Part shown: positions 46,155 to 58,040 of the stretch, piece after piece
Position numbering within the stretch: position 1 is the stretch's first letter
Layout: the number at the start of each line of letters is the position of its first letter
Assembly: GCA_039000515.1 (NCBI GenBank)
Contig: JBCFYV010009882.1
Coordinates: 107,154,821 to 107,218,820 of the forward strand
DNA from: Timema cristinae
Taxonomy: Eukaryota; Arthropoda; Insecta; Phasmatodea; Timematidae
Direction: 5' to 3'
Length of the DNA stretch: 64,000 nucleotides
Notes under the pieces: generated by a model
What the model saw: only the letters and a program-made list of their open reading frames with translations
Told to the model about the DNA's origin: nothing
Database searches by the model: none
Position numbers and translations under genes: made by a program

Positions 46155-46346
46155 TCAAGCGTTTTCCTTGTGCCTACTAGTTGCAGCATGCTGAGACAAA
46201 CCTTGTATTCCTTTAAGTACACTAATCTTTGTGTCACAAACTAAACAAAATCCTTCTTTGTCAGTAAACTTCTTCACCCGTTTGGAATAAATAATACCAT
46301 TACAATCGGTCTTTAAAAGCCACTCCTTAAAATTCCACTTCCCCAT
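46155..46346 (-). pseudogene. hAT transposase N-terminal zinc finger
   Basis: Sixty-three codons from ATG at 46346. Contains FCLVCDTKISVLKGIQGLSQ followed by HAATSRHKENA: a C-x2-C-x(n)-H-x5-H finger of the kind at the start of many hAT transposases. The frame ends at a stop at 46155. A Ser/Thr/Pro-rich stretch downstream (about 46145-45990) reads on in a nearby frame until another stop. Confidence 0.7.
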
Positions 46347-46819
46347 TGTAAAGATAAAGAAAAAACATCAATATTTCAATATTCCTCTAAGCAGATGACT
46401 CCTTGAAAAAGAACACATTCACAATGTTAGAAAAAAATTAAAAAGTCATCCAAAATTTGACCTGCCGATCTGTAAGAGAATTCTGCAACAGCCTGGGGTT
46501 ATCAGCAGTCAGGAGTAGATTCTAGACGCTAAAATGTGCTTCAGAGGGACTTTACAGTAAAATAAAATTACAATCAATATGAGTATAAAAGAAAGAAATA
46601 ATTTATATTAGCATTTCAATGAATGATAGCAATAAAACGAAAAAAAGGTGACTTTTAGTTGAAAAGGTGATCTGGTATGAGCCCTGTTATAGCCACATCA
46701 CTTAAAAAGGATCAAAAAACATTTTGATCACAGTATAATTTTTCATCCATGATAAGGAGAAACTTTGGATACAAGCTGAATGAGCAGGATTAGATAAGTA
46801 TTATTTTATTGTTTGGGGT

Positions 46820-49690
46820 TGAAAGGTGCATTAGCACAAGGCTTCTAAATGCCTATCAAGACAAATGACAGCATTCACAAGCAATGAAAATGTTGTGTGG
46901 ATAGCTAAAGAAGCACAATAATCATGCACATGCATATGCCCCCGTTCCTTTTCATCAACACACTCTACCTTCATATATTTGCTTCATCACTCAATCCACA
47001 CTCATCTTCTCAACGTGTCCAAACCAACGTAAGACATTTCTTTCACATTGATCTAATGGATTCCCTTTCAAACTGCATTCCTTCAGCACCCATTCATTAC
47101 CGACTTTGTCCATAAGAGTTTTTCCACATACATTTCTTAGATATATCATTCTAACCACATTCACCTTGCTCTTGCCTTTCTCCTAACAAACCCACTCTCT
47201 ACATCAATAAAACAATGTTGGCGTTAATACTCTTTTTAATATGCCATCTTTGCCTCTTTCAATACTACTCAATTCTTTGCAAATGTCCACATAAATTCAC
47301 TCAAATAACCTTCCAGAAGTATTCAATCGTCTGTCGATTTCACCAGCTATCCTTACATTTTTACAAAACATTATATCCATATACACATGGTCATTAACTT
47401 TTTCTAGCAGTTTTCTATTTATAATAATGTGACAATTCATTTTCAATTCATTTTCCGGTCCATCCTTATCAAAAAATATCACCTTAGTTTTGGATGCATT
47501 TATAGGAAGATCCATTCTGCCTGTCACCCCATTCAAAGGATTTAATATATTCTTCAGTGCTCTATTATTCTCAGCCATTAATAAGGAATTATCTGCATAT
47601 AGCAGCACATTCATATTCACAATGTATATTGTACACCAAACACGTCCTCACAAGCATCCCTATAGTTTTATCTATGATTACATTAAACATCCATGGAGAC
47701 ATAACACAACCTTGTATAACAACCAGTTCAATGTCAAACAATTCACTCAAAACTCCAACCACCCTAACCCCATCATACATCACTATAAATGAATTTACTA
47801 ACTATAAATCCACACCATAACTCTCTCAGAACATTCTATAACATATGCCTAGCCACACAATAGTACACTTTATCCTAATCAACAAACGCACAATAAACTT
47901 TATTCCTTACTGCCACAAATTTCTCAATCACTAGTCGCAATACAAAATAGCTGGTCCATACAACCTCTACCTGGCATGAAACCACAATGCACACTCCAAA
48001 TCAGGTCTGCAGTTTTTTCATTCAACTTCTCAATTAAAACTCTTCCAAAAAGCTTGCATGGAATACTCAACAAACTAATTTCCTTATAATTATTACATTC
48101 AATCTTACTGTCTATGCCTTTATACAAATGCACAATGACAGCATTCAAGTAATTAGGAACATTCAAAGTTCTAGCACATACATTAAACAACTCCTGCAAA
48201 CTGACAAAAAGTACCATGTCTCTTTTTTAACACCTCAGTCTTGTTAATTCTGTCACTCATCACAACAATGTTCCTATTATGCTACTTTCTCTGTCTTCGC
48301 CATATGATTGTTCAAAATACTCCATCGCTCTCTTGTACAATTTCATCCCAGATCATCTCACCATGTTCATCCTGAATGCTATAGGTATTTCCTTAAAATC
48401 CCTATTTTGTCTCTTTACCCATTTTCAGGACAGCTTATTATTTCACTTCAAAATAATTCTGGATTCTTTATCCTTCTTTTCTTTCTTTTTTCTTACAATT
48501 TCTCTCACCTGTTCATTCCAACATGCATATGTTTTTAAGTTTTCCACCCCCGCAACTCCAAACACAGCTTTAGCGGACTCAACTACAGCCGCTTTTATTT
48601 TTGTTCCAAAAACTTTCTATACCATTAGCATGTATTTTGACATTCCATTCATGCACCTATAAAGTTAATTTACCACCCAGCAATCTTTCATATTGCGCTT
48701 TCACACTTTTATCCTGTAATTTTTCCACTTTTACTCACACTTGCTTAGTACTCTTGCACTGCTTCCTCACAAAATTCCTACCTAGTTCAACTATTAAGTT
48801 CACTAGGAAGTGTCCATTCCACATTCAGCTCCATGCACAGCCCTAGTATTCTTTACTAAACCTCTCAGTCTCTCATCAAACACCACAAAATTAATCATCA
48901 TTCTTGAATCACGCCTTTGCCATGTATACAAGTGAATATCTTTGTGCTTATACAAGTGAATATCTTTGTGCTTAAACAATATGTTCAACACAGCTAAACC
49001 TCTTTCTAGAACACAGAGTCACTAAATCATTACCATTCTCCTTTACTCTGTCATCAACATAGCTTCCTAACAATTCCTCTGAGATCTCTCTTTGGGTCAT
49101 ATCTCCTAACAAGATAATTCTTGCACCCGGTTCACATGCATTCAAGACCTCATTTATCTCATTCCAAAACTCTACTCTCACATTATTGTCTTCACCCTCC
49201 ACCAGAGCATAACCAGCAACCAATATAATTCTACAAATGCCCATTTTCATACGTACCTATAGAAGTCTAGATTACACCAACACATACCTTCTTTCAAACA
49301 GCCTAACTGTTGGGCGTGGGATTAAGCCTACTCCCTGACTTCCCCTTACCCATTCATCCACACCTGACAGCAGTGTCGGGCTATCATCACTCATCATCAA
49401 AACATATTTTCCTTATCGCTTGGTTTCACATAGACACAGAATACCAATTCTTCTTCCAATCATTTCTTTTAACAACTCATTCTCTTTACCACACACCCCT
49501 TTCACATTCCACGTTCCAATAGTCCGTATTATTGCCAGTTTGTCAACCAATAGGCCCTTCAGTTTTAACCTCAGCTGCCCATTATAGCTTTGATCATCCG
49601 AGGATAATATTGTACAGTTTATTTTTGTAATTAGTTTATTAGAGTAGAACAGGTTATTAGCTTTGATTATGACAGTATTCACTGCTTACA
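46820..49690 (-). pseudogene. Decayed LINE with endonuclease and reverse transcriptase
   Basis: Minus-strand non-LTR element. Endonuclease start IRTIGTWNVKGVCGKENELL and GILCLCETKR (about 49540-49415), then ILLGDMTQ (about 49120, equivalent of GDFN). RT parts: VIVHLYKGIDSK and NNYKEISLLSIPCKLFGRVL (about 48150-48060), CGFMPGRGCMDQLF (about 47965), VIQGCVMSPWMFNVIIDKTI (about 47720-47660), VLLYADNSLLMAEN (YADN for YADD, about 47610). The 3' part after 47200 has no clear motif. Many stops. The mirror-strand short frames are shadows. It lies in the intron between exons D and C. Confidence 0.85.
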
Positions 49691-50656
49691 GTAAGGATAC
49701 TGTACTGATTGTTGTTAGTACATTTTAGTCAGTTTACCACGAGTACAACTGTTGATTAGTCTCACCCTGAGCATGCTTGCAGTGTTACTACAAAGCAGTA
49801 CCCCTAATATAGAGCTTGCCTTGCCAGCCAGTATATCGTTGTCCGTGTCTCTACTACTAGGCGGAAAGCGGTGCACTGACACACACAAATGTTGAAGTAT
49901 GGTAATAATCTAATTTTTAAAATTATAGTTTGTTACAAATTGGTTGTTTTAATATTTGATTTGAAAAGGCAGCTTCAACTGATGCATATGTGGTGTCCAG
50001 AATGGATGTCACACTGACGGTGACTTTTGTGCTTTTTAGATTATAATAGTTTTAGTTGTTGTCTAGCAGTAATTGTCCACTATAAAACATATTTCAATTG
50101 TGTATGGTTATATCACGTATTCTGGAAGTTTGTTGGGAACTGGCTATTATGGCTTTATGTTAAATAGGATGGGTAAAATTATCATTTATTAATTTTCATC
50201 TACTAGCCAAATCTAAGAACATGGTAATTTAAGGTACAAATTGGTCATTCATTTACAAATTAGGAAAAGTAGCCAACAGAAGAATATATAAATGATTTGA
50301 TGTTCATTTCTTAGTACTAGAACTTTGATGCAGAATGCTATACACTGCATTTATAAACAAAATAATCAACTAACAAATAATAAATACTGTAGTTAGTTTA
50401 GTATTAACACATTAGGTTCACAAATAGATGAGGAATTTATCACCAGAGAATGGTCATTCAGAAAATTGGGAGGTGTAAAATGCAACTTAATTGTTTCAAA
50501 TCCATTACCATCAGAGATTAAAGTAACAAAGTCTAAGTAGTCAAGTTTAATATGCAAATAATGGTCTATTTATAAGCAATACATTTACCAATTAAGAGAA
50601 ATTTGACATTTCCGAAAGCATAATTTCATTTTAAAACATAAGTATGTTTGGTTTAC
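49691..50656. other. ATP7 intron
   Basis: AT-rich with a moderately GC-richer patch at 49730-49880 that may be the 5' UTR of the LINE. No gene supported. Confidence 0.4.
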
Positions 50657-50890
50657 CTTGGCTACGTGTTCAAACCAGCGCCCCATAGAAATAAATACTA
50701 AAAGCATGGGTGGGGTATCAAAGAATGTTTGAGGACTTGTATTTTGTTTCATGGCAATCGCAGCAATAAGTACAGCCACAGAGTATATATAGGAGATCAT
50801 GGTAGCCATTGTTATCAGTACATCCATATTAGTAGTATTATGGCGAACTGCGCGCCATGCCTGAATGTAGAAATGCCACCCACCAAATAA
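50657..50890 (-). CDS. ATP7: ATP7 exon C (membrane helices)
   Basis: A 234-bp, phase-0 exon of 78 codons. It encodes [20 protein letters not shown], then [20 protein letters not shown], then [20 protein letters not shown] and VAK. FGGW, NMDVL and the TPPML-GRW-E block are highly conserved between insect and vertebrate ATP7. Two hydrophobic helices are evident. Acceptor TTTTTTCCAG, donor GTAAAC. Confidence 0.98.
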
Positions 50891-51064
50891 CTGGAAAAAA
50901 AAATTGATAATGTATGTTGATTAAAAATATTAAGTAAAAATCAACACAAAATCTCAAAGATCTGTCTTAGAATTTTAATTACATTTTAGCTATTGGTGTC
51001 CCCTATATCCAATTTAGGACTTTTATTCTTTGCTTCATGTAAAAGTGTCCTATTAATAATATTC

Positions 51065-51327
51065 TAACCCACTTCGGTGGTTACATGGTTTAATGCGCTA
51101 CTCTCACAGTAAACTAGACTGCCAATGATGGAGAGATCGAGGTTTGAATCTTGGTCAGGTGTACTGTGTGTGGTTTTCCAAAATGGTTTCCCATTCTCCC
51201 TCCACGCATATTCGGGTACACTTTCTATAAATATATCCATACTCATCCCTAAAACCATTAGTGTAGTTATTACATAAGCATATAACCCAAACGGGTAGTA
51301 GGACATGGTGCTAAAAATAATATTATA
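51065..51327 (+). repeat. SINE-A copy
   Basis: Head GGTGGTTACATGGTTTAATG, B box GAGGTTTGAATCTTGG, core AAATGGTTTCCCATTCTCCC and TCCACGCATATTCGGGTACA, tail ACCCAAACGGGTAGTAGGAC and GGTGCTAAAAATAATATTAT. First of three in a row in this short intron. Confidence 0.85.
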
Positions 51328-51444
51328 TTTCTCTGGTCAGTTCTTATTTTCTTGAACTTTCTATGTTGTTAGTCAGTTTACATTTTATTTTAGAAATTTT
51401 TATGGGGAGGCAGGATAAAATTTACATTTTTTTATTTCAAATGA

Positions 51445-51717
51445 CCCACCTCGGTTAGCGTAGTTGGCTAACACGCTAGTCGTGTTGAGCTCGACTGCTG
51501 AGGACGGGGAAATCGAGGTTCGAATCTCGGTCAGGTGAACTGGGGGGGGGGGTGTTCCTAAATGGTTTTCCACTCTCCCTTCACGCAAATGCGGGTTCAC
51601 TTCCTCTAATTCGACCTTCCCAATTCCTAATCTATTAGTGTAATTAGTACTTAAAGTGTATAACCCGAACGGGTAGTAAGATGCAGTGCTAAATAATAAT
51701 AATAATAATAATAATAA
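51445..51717 (+). repeat. SINE-A, full length, perfect 12-bp target duplication
   Basis: Best-preserved copy, 273 bp. A box TTAGCGTAGTTGGCTAA, B box GAGGTTCGAATCTCGG, core CTAAATGGTTTTCCACTCTC, tail CCCGAACGGGTAGTAAGATG then CAGTGCTAAATAATAATAAT. TATTTCAAATGA stands at 51433-51444 and 51718-51729. A run of ten G (51541-51550) follows the head. The clean duplication indicates a fairly recent insertion. Confidence 0.93.
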
Positions 51718-51811
51718 TATTTCAAATGAGTGTATAGAATTATAATTAACAGGAAGCATTTAGGGTTGGTTGAGAAAGTAAAATTTTCCCAGAATTTAGT
51801 AGCAAGAAACT

Positions 51812-52054
51812 CACTTCATCCGCTAAATTGTTTAAGGTGCCACTCTTGTGTAAAACTGGCCATCTGATGTTGAGGTTCGAATCTCGATCAGATCTAGTAA
51901 AGGTGGTTTTTCCTAAATGGTTTCCAACTCTCCTTCCATGCATATTCGGGTAGAAAACCTGTAAAATGCTCCCTTCTTCCTCCTTACCCCATTAGAGTAA
52001 CTATCATCTAGGTGTATAACCTGAACAGGTAATAAGGCACGGCAATAAAAATAA
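51812..52054 (+). repeat. SINE-A copy, older
   Basis: B box GAGGTTCGAATCTCGATC, core CCTAAATGGTTTCCAACTCT and TTCCATGCATATTCGGGTAG, tail AACCTGAACAGGTAATAAGG. The A-box part is decayed. It ends about 20 bp from the splice donor of ATP7 exon B. Confidence 0.8.
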
Positions 52055-52075
52055 CCTTGAGTTTTATTATATTAC

Positions 52076-52265
52076 CTGGACTGGTGTGGAGAAGATGAAG
52101 AGCAGAAAGTTCTCCATGGAGAGCCCAGGAATAAGGCAACACATATCTTTATGAGTTTTCAGACCCATGGACATCACAAACATGAAATATGCCATGATCA
52201 ACATACAAGGGACTCCAAATATTAATGATACTAGAAAAGCATTGCGCCATTTTCTGATAACTGCT
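52076..52265 (-). CDS. ATP7: ATP7 exon B (first two membrane helices)
   Basis: A 190-bp exon encoding [36 protein letters not shown] and [28 protein letters not shown] marks the start of the membrane domain, and the PGLS motif comes just before the second helix. It completes an Arg codon from exon A and ends in phase 0 at PVQ. Acceptor CTATTTTCAG, donor GTAATA. Confidence 0.98.
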
Positions 52266-52925
52266 CTGAAAATAGAAAAAATAAATGGTATGGAGCACAG
52301 CACAGACTTTCTCTGGCTCTTACCTTAAAATAGATATTTACTAAAAACGAAATAGTAGGTATGTATATTGTTGTAGAAACACAACACCAACGTTAATAAA
52401 TGAAATAATATACACTGTCATTTACTAACTCTATGGAATTAGAAACTAGGAACAATGTTACAGGAAAATTGAGAAAAGAGAAATATCTTTGTCCACCAAA
52501 GAGCATAAGAATCAAATTCATTTTCAAGGACCTGAATAAAAAGTATATATATATTTGTAAGCCACAAATTTCACAATAATACATAATAATGTGTTTTGTT
52601 GTGTTTTAAATGTGAACTCTTGAGACCTACAGTTTTCTGGTAAGTGTGTAGTGTAGGCCTTGCCCTTCTATCCTCCTTTCACTGTTTGATTTCATAATTT
52701 CCTTTAATTGTTTTGTTCAATACTTGTGTCTTTTTCATAAAATGAAAAACAAATAAAGTGACTTATCATAGAATAGCAAGTCTTACCTTCAGCCTAATAT
52801 GATGGCTCAAGAAAAAAGATCCAAGATAAATGAAACATCTACATGGCACAGCAATGTATTTTTCAGAAATACAAGGATGTCAAATAATCGATAATATTTT
52901 CTGATGTTTGGGTGGTTATTTTAAA
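52266..52925. other. ATP7 intron
   Basis: AT-rich intron between exon B and the LINE relic; nothing supported. Confidence 0.4.
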
Positions 52926-55272
52926 TGAAGATAGTGGAAAGATCTATTGTAAGAGACATAAAGTGTATATTATGGGTATAAGTGAAGTACGATGGAACGA
53001 CCAAGGAGATTTCAAGACTGAAGAGTATCATATGTACTATTCAAGAGGATAACTTGCCTAGAGATATGTTGCTATTGTAATGCAGGAAGAAATAAAGCAA
53101 TGTGTGATTTAAGTGCAAGTATGTAATGACAGATTAGTACATATTTAAGTTAAGTGCAAACCTATTGTATATTTTGATAGTAAAAGTCTCTATGCCAACA
53201 ACAAACCATGACGCTAAAGAGATTGAAGAAATATATGATGTCAGTGTCTAGTAACATTTAGGTCATATTAATGTTACTTAACTGACAGGTGCTTCTTCAC
53301 TGTTTTGAAAGTCTGAGTCAGCCAGTCAAACACCAACACTCCACAATTTATAGTCACACAGCAGTGTTATAGACTTAGCTGAAAGGGTTTAAAGGAACAC
53401 ACACTTTTAAACTATAAGAAGGGGTGAAAATAGAGCAGTGAGAGCTGTAGGAGCATTGCGGCAGGACTAGCATACAATCCTGGCCCCAGTTTGAGGTAGT
53501 TAGATCCCCTGTGCTAAAAAGTAAGAGGAACTCTTTCCCAAAAATGAGTGACTTGGGCTAGCAACTCTGTTAGAACTTATACATTTACGACTGACAAGAT
53601 CACACTATACCTTATAATAAAATTCTCAAAACTCCAGGTCTGCCTATTGTTCATATCCGACATTCACTCCCTTCATATAGGCCATCCCGACTAAATGTCC
53701 AAAAGGTGGGGAGGTAATGACAATAAAATAAATTATTGGGAAAGAAGGAAGTTGTAAAATTGCATACCATCATGATAAGGCATAGAAACAGCATTGTGGG
53801 AAAAGAGGTTGAGTATAATATTCCTGGCCCATATGAAATAGCAATGAGGAATAGAAGAGGAGACACACGTTTCGATTTCTGTTGGAGGAATGGATTGGTA
53901 GCCTCAAAAAACTTGTCCAAGATACATATTAGAAGACTATTCCCAAGGAAAAGTCCAAGAGGCAGGGCGAGCTATCAGATATATTATATACTCGTCAAGC
54001 AATGATAAAGAAACAGTATGAAGGATGTGAAAACAAAGCCAAAGAGCGGACATTAGCTCAGAACACAACATGCTGGTTGCAAACTTTTGTAATAGACTGA
54101 AGAAAATTAAGATTATGGGAAAAATAGAAAACAAGATGGATCTAAAGAAGTGAGACATTGTAAGAAAAATGAGGTTATAGTGCTAAAGATAGTATTGGAA
54201 AGTCCTAGACATTAAGGAAGAAGTATATGCGTGTTTTATTGACTAGAAAACCACATTCAACTGTGTAAACTTTAAGAGAATGATAAAGATCCTCAAGGAA
54301 ATATAAAGATTAATAAGAAAATCATACATGCCACAAAGAGTAAAAGTAAGATTAGATATGGGGACACCAAGAGAATGGTGATAAGGAAAGGAGTATGGCA
54401 GGAGTGAGGCTTATCACTAAATGTTTTCAATCTCTGCAGAGAATGGCTTACTAAGGAAGCTTTGGAAGAATCTGAAGATTTAAAAATAAGAGGATGTGCT
54501 ATAAGCAAATACTTTGGTAGTACCAGCTTAAGAAGAATAAGGGCTTTTATCTATGATTAACAAACATATTGAAACTGAAACAATGTGTGGAATGGAAGTT
54601 AACATCGAGAAGTCTTAGATAATGAGGATATGATATATCCTAAAGAGAAAAAACCACTACTCATAGAGTTGGGAAATAGACAGCTAAAGAATGAGGAGCA
54701 TTTCAAATAATTAGAAGGTTTAGTTATAACATATGTGGAGTGTACACAGCAGATGAAGCCAAAAATATAAAAGACCAAGGTTGCTTTCAACAATACGAGG
54801 ATGCTACTGACTAGAAAACTAGACCTGGAGATGATAAATAAACTAGTGGAGTGTTACACATGGAGTACCACTTTCTATGGAACTGAGACATGGAACCCGC
54901 AGAAAAGGGAAAATAAATATTTGGAAAACTTTGAGATGTGGTGCTGGAGATGAATATAGAGCATAAAGTGGACAGATTGAGTTACTAATGATGAAGTTCT
55001 AAGAAGGCCATGAAAAGGAAACCGTTCTATAGGTGATTCAATGAAGAAAGGCCAACTGGATAGGTTACATTATGAGAAGAAATGGATCAATGAGTAATGT
55101 CATAAAAGGTGAAAGGGACATGGGAGGCAACAAATGCAACTGATCGATGACCTTAAAAAAAAAGATGACATTTCAGGATCTAAAAGAGGAAGCTGCTGAT
55201 AGGAAACGCTGGAGGACTCAATTTGGACAAGACAATGGATCTGCCAAAAACCAAAACACATAATAAAATTAT
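52926..55272 (+). pseudogene. Decayed RTE-like LINE, close to full length
   Basis: Plus-strand LINE filling most of the intron between exons A and B. Endonuclease: IMGISEVRWNDQGDFKTEEY (52975-53034), DRLVHI-V-CKPIVYFDSK (about 53131-53185), AMRNRRGDTRFDFCWRNGLV (53838-53900) with IHIRRLF after. RT pieces occur between 54200 and 54900 (TTTFYGTETWNPQ-like block near 54868). The end reads RRWRTQFGQDNGSAKNQN-type and finishes in TAATAAAATTATAATAAAA. Stops are frequent. It resembles the LINE at 1556-4445. Confidence 0.82.
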
Positions 55273-55367
55273 AATAAAAATATCTTGGGCATGTATATAT
55301 TTTATTAATTGTAGCTTTTAATTTTTCTGCTTATTACTCTCTTTTTTTCCAATATTATATTATGTAC

Positions 55368-55597
55368 CTTTGATCCAAGTATGCTCTTGAATCTTTGTCT
55401 TTGTTGGTTAGCAGAGAAGCTGAAAATCCCAACTTCTGAATGACATCAATGATATCTCGGGGACCAGTTATCTCAGAATCAAATCCAAACTTTCCTCTCT
55501 GTGTTGTTAAAGCCACAGATGCTGATTGAACACCCTTCAGTTTCTTAACTGCTGATTCTATCTTATTTACACAGGATGAACAGGTCATTCCTTCAAT
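55368..55597 (-). CDS. ATP7: ATP7 exon A (last metal-binding domain)
   Basis: Most upstream ATP7 exon in the window, 230 bp. It encodes IEGMTCSSCVNKIESAVKKL, SASVALTTQRGKFGFDSEIT and PRDIIDVIQKLGFSASLL. This is a ferredoxin-fold heavy-metal-associated domain whose MTCSSC binds Cu(I), delivered by the chaperone ATX1. GPRDII and LGF-ASL show it is the domain closest to the membrane. Phase 0 in, AG of Arg out. Acceptor CATTGTTCAG, donor GTACAT. Earlier exons must lie beyond 64000. Confidence 0.98.
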
Positions 55598-56284
55598 CTG
55601 AACAATGGACACAAAACAAAAAATATACTATAATAAATGGCAGTTATAAAAAATATTATATCTAACTCTTTATTAAGTTAAATATTCTAATAGAGATTAA
55701 AACTTAAAATGTGGTTTGCTAATTTCTAGAATCAATAATCAAGCATCACTAGTCTTAAGCTAACACAAAGAAATAAAGTGACCTAAGGTTTAAACAAAAT
55801 AATTACATATAAATAAATAATTAATTGTACAAAATAAGGTTTATAAATGGATGATACATCAAATGTTATGATATAAACTTTAAATAAATGGTTTAGTGTA
55901 ACCCAAACATAAAGTTTAATAATGGAGCCTGTAGATGATATTAAAAGAAGGCAACTATGAGGTCAATACCGGCAAGCTACAACATTTCAAATTGGTTATA
56001 TCCAATTCACCTAGTTGCTTCTTTAAGTAGCAGGACCTTAGACAGAGGTATTGACACATCCCCCCGCCCCCCTTCTGCACTACCCTCCTGTCCAACTAGA
56101 GCAAGTGATGGTGTCATATTTTATTATATACCTGTTGCAGGTATGATACAAAAATATCTGTATACTTAAAGTATTTTTAAGTTATTATTGTTACTTGCAA
56201 TTACTGTCTTGTATATAATTTGCTAAGTGTATTAAATAGCAGCAAGATGTAAAATATATATATTACTCATAATTTAATATTCTT
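55598..56284. other. ATP7 intron
   Basis: AT-rich; a C-rich patch at 56060-56095. No metal-binding-domain exon was found on the minus strand here. Confidence 0.4.
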
Positions 56285-56580
56285 CATTAAAATATAACTT
56301 ATATTAGTAATCCTATTCAATATCCTGTGGTAATTATATGAGCTTCATTAGGGGTTATAGAAGAGAGAAAAAACATTGTAAATATTGAAGAATGAAGAAT
56401 ACATTTTATTTGTAATTAATTTACTGCCTCAATTACATCTGAACAAATGAAAGATTATGTACAAGTAACATTTGTTTAAAAATATGCTTAACAGAATGAT
56501 ATTTTACTTACAAATGCACCTTTCTAGATTTAACAACAGCAAACTAATTTATTATGTTGTCATGGTTATTGTTTGAGAAA
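56285..56580 (-). repeat. Copy 2 of the dispersed element at 27150-27725
   Basis: Inverted relative to 27395-27690, with long matching runs such as AGTAATCCTATTCAATATCC, CCTGTGGTAATTATATGAGC (small differences) and AATTACATCTGAACAAATGA. Both ends of the element are missing and the copy joins directly to the Gypsy relic at 56580. Confidence 0.85.
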
Positions 56581-58040
56581 GAGGGATGGCAACCTCACTC
56601 TCTATGGTGACCACAAGGCGACAGTTAATATGGATTCTAACCATAAACACATACACCTGCCTTCAAAAAGTTCATTGGCTGCCCTTCAGGATCTAGGCAG
56701 CCGCAGGAATTTTTGTAAGGGTTGATGAGGGGCTACTAGCAGATATTCTATAAGTCATTCTTTTGGACAATATACTAATTGCAGGCAAACATAAGAACAA
56801 GCACAATGAACAACTACATCAAGTATTGCAGCCCCTTTGCAACGCAGGACTAAAACTCACAAAGTCAAAATGCGTAGTCAGTGCCACATCAGTATAGTTT
56901 TTTGGGTTCTGGGTGGATTCCACAGAAAGACACCTTCAACAAAGGTCGAAGCAAGCCGGGACGCCCCGTCCCCTCAAAACAAAAGGAAACTTCAAGTATT
57001 GCTAGGACTCATTACCTTCTACAAACAGCTCATGACAAAAAAGGTCACTATCTTGGAGCTACTCCATCAGCTGCAGGACAAACAGGCTCATTGCCAGTGG
57101 ATGGCAAAACATGAGGACATTCTTCAGGCAGTAAAGGACCTATTGACAAGTGACCAGGTAATCGCTCACTAAGACCCCAACCAACCATTGACTGTGTCAT
57201 GTGATGTGTCCCCATATGGAGCGAGGGCGGTATTAGCCCAGATAAATGATGATGGCACTGTAGAACCAGTTTTATTTGCTTTCTGTACACTTTCCACAGT
57301 AGAAAGAAACTATGCTCAAATTGATCAGGAAGAATTATTAATTATGTTTGTATTGTCATAATATCATCAATATGTGTATGGTACACATATAATCTTGTTT
57401 ACAGAAAATCTGCCCTTGTTAAAGATTTTTCGACCAAATCAGCCCACTCTGTCAGTGCTGTCCCCGAGGATGCTAATATGGTCATTAGCACTAGAGGCAT
57501 ACCCTTTGAGCTACAATATTGTCCCAGCAAGAAGAATGGCAACTTTGACTTCTTAAGCTTCTTACCGCTGCCCTCTCTGGGGTGGAATGGCCCAATATAC
57601 AGCCAATATATTTTTATTTCAAGGTGATTTACAAACATTCATATCAAAAGAGGAGGTATTAGAGCAGACCAAAGAGGACAAGGTGCCTGAGAAAGTTATT
57701 CGTTGGACCCGACATGGCTGGCCCACACCAACATAATCTAATAATTCATTGTACCGCAACTGCCGCAAAAAAACTATGTATGATGAAAGGCTGCTCCACT
57801 AAAGGAAACAGGCTGGTGATCCCAGCTACACTTAAAGGTAGTGTGTTAAAAATGCTGCATTCTGCTCACTGTGGCATTGTTCAAACCAAGGCAATGGCTC
57901 GAAGTTATGTTTGGTAGACAAATTTAGACGATGACATTGCAACAACAGGGAAGTCATGTCAAGCATTTCAAGAGGTTCAAGCAGATTCACTAAAGGGAAC
58001 CGCTTAGGCCTAAACAATGCCAGTCATTTTTGATATCAAT
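56580..58040 (+). pseudogene. Gypsy/Ty3 pol relic (RT, RNase H, integrase start)
   Basis: Plus-strand pol fragments. RT: DGNLTLYGDHKATVN-like start (about 56585), ILIAGKHKNKHNEQLHQVLQ and NAGLKLTKSKCVVSATS (56778-56895), then QNKRKLQVLLGLITFYKQLM (thumb). RNase H: PLTVSCDVSPYGARAVLAQI, ERNYAQIDQEELLIM (57300-57345), YVYGTHIILFTENLPLLKIF, LSPRMLIWSLALEAY. Then integrase zinc-binding remnants, CSLWHCSNQGNGSKLCL in shifted frames (57860-57915). At least seven stops or shifts. LTRs are not recognised. Confidence 0.88.

Larger units (their letters stand above)
43215..46686 (-). mobile_element. hAT element relic hosting later insertions
   Basis: Inverted ends CAGGGCTCATACCAGATC at 43215-43232 and the exact complement at 46669-46686; CAGGG is the classic hAT start. 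The gene reads on the minus strand: zinc finger at 46155-46346 and a core fragment at 44771-44935. A mariner entered 32 bp inside the left end, and an LTR-like segment with tandem repeats separates the two gene pieces. Target duplication is not clear (CATAG versus TTATA next to the ends). It occupies the intron between ATP7 exons D and C. Confidence 0.8.

Noticed and set aside
47490..48846. Chain of plus-strand frames of 76-127 codons
   Set aside because: They mirror the minus-strand LINE, which carries clear endonuclease and reverse transcriptase motifs.
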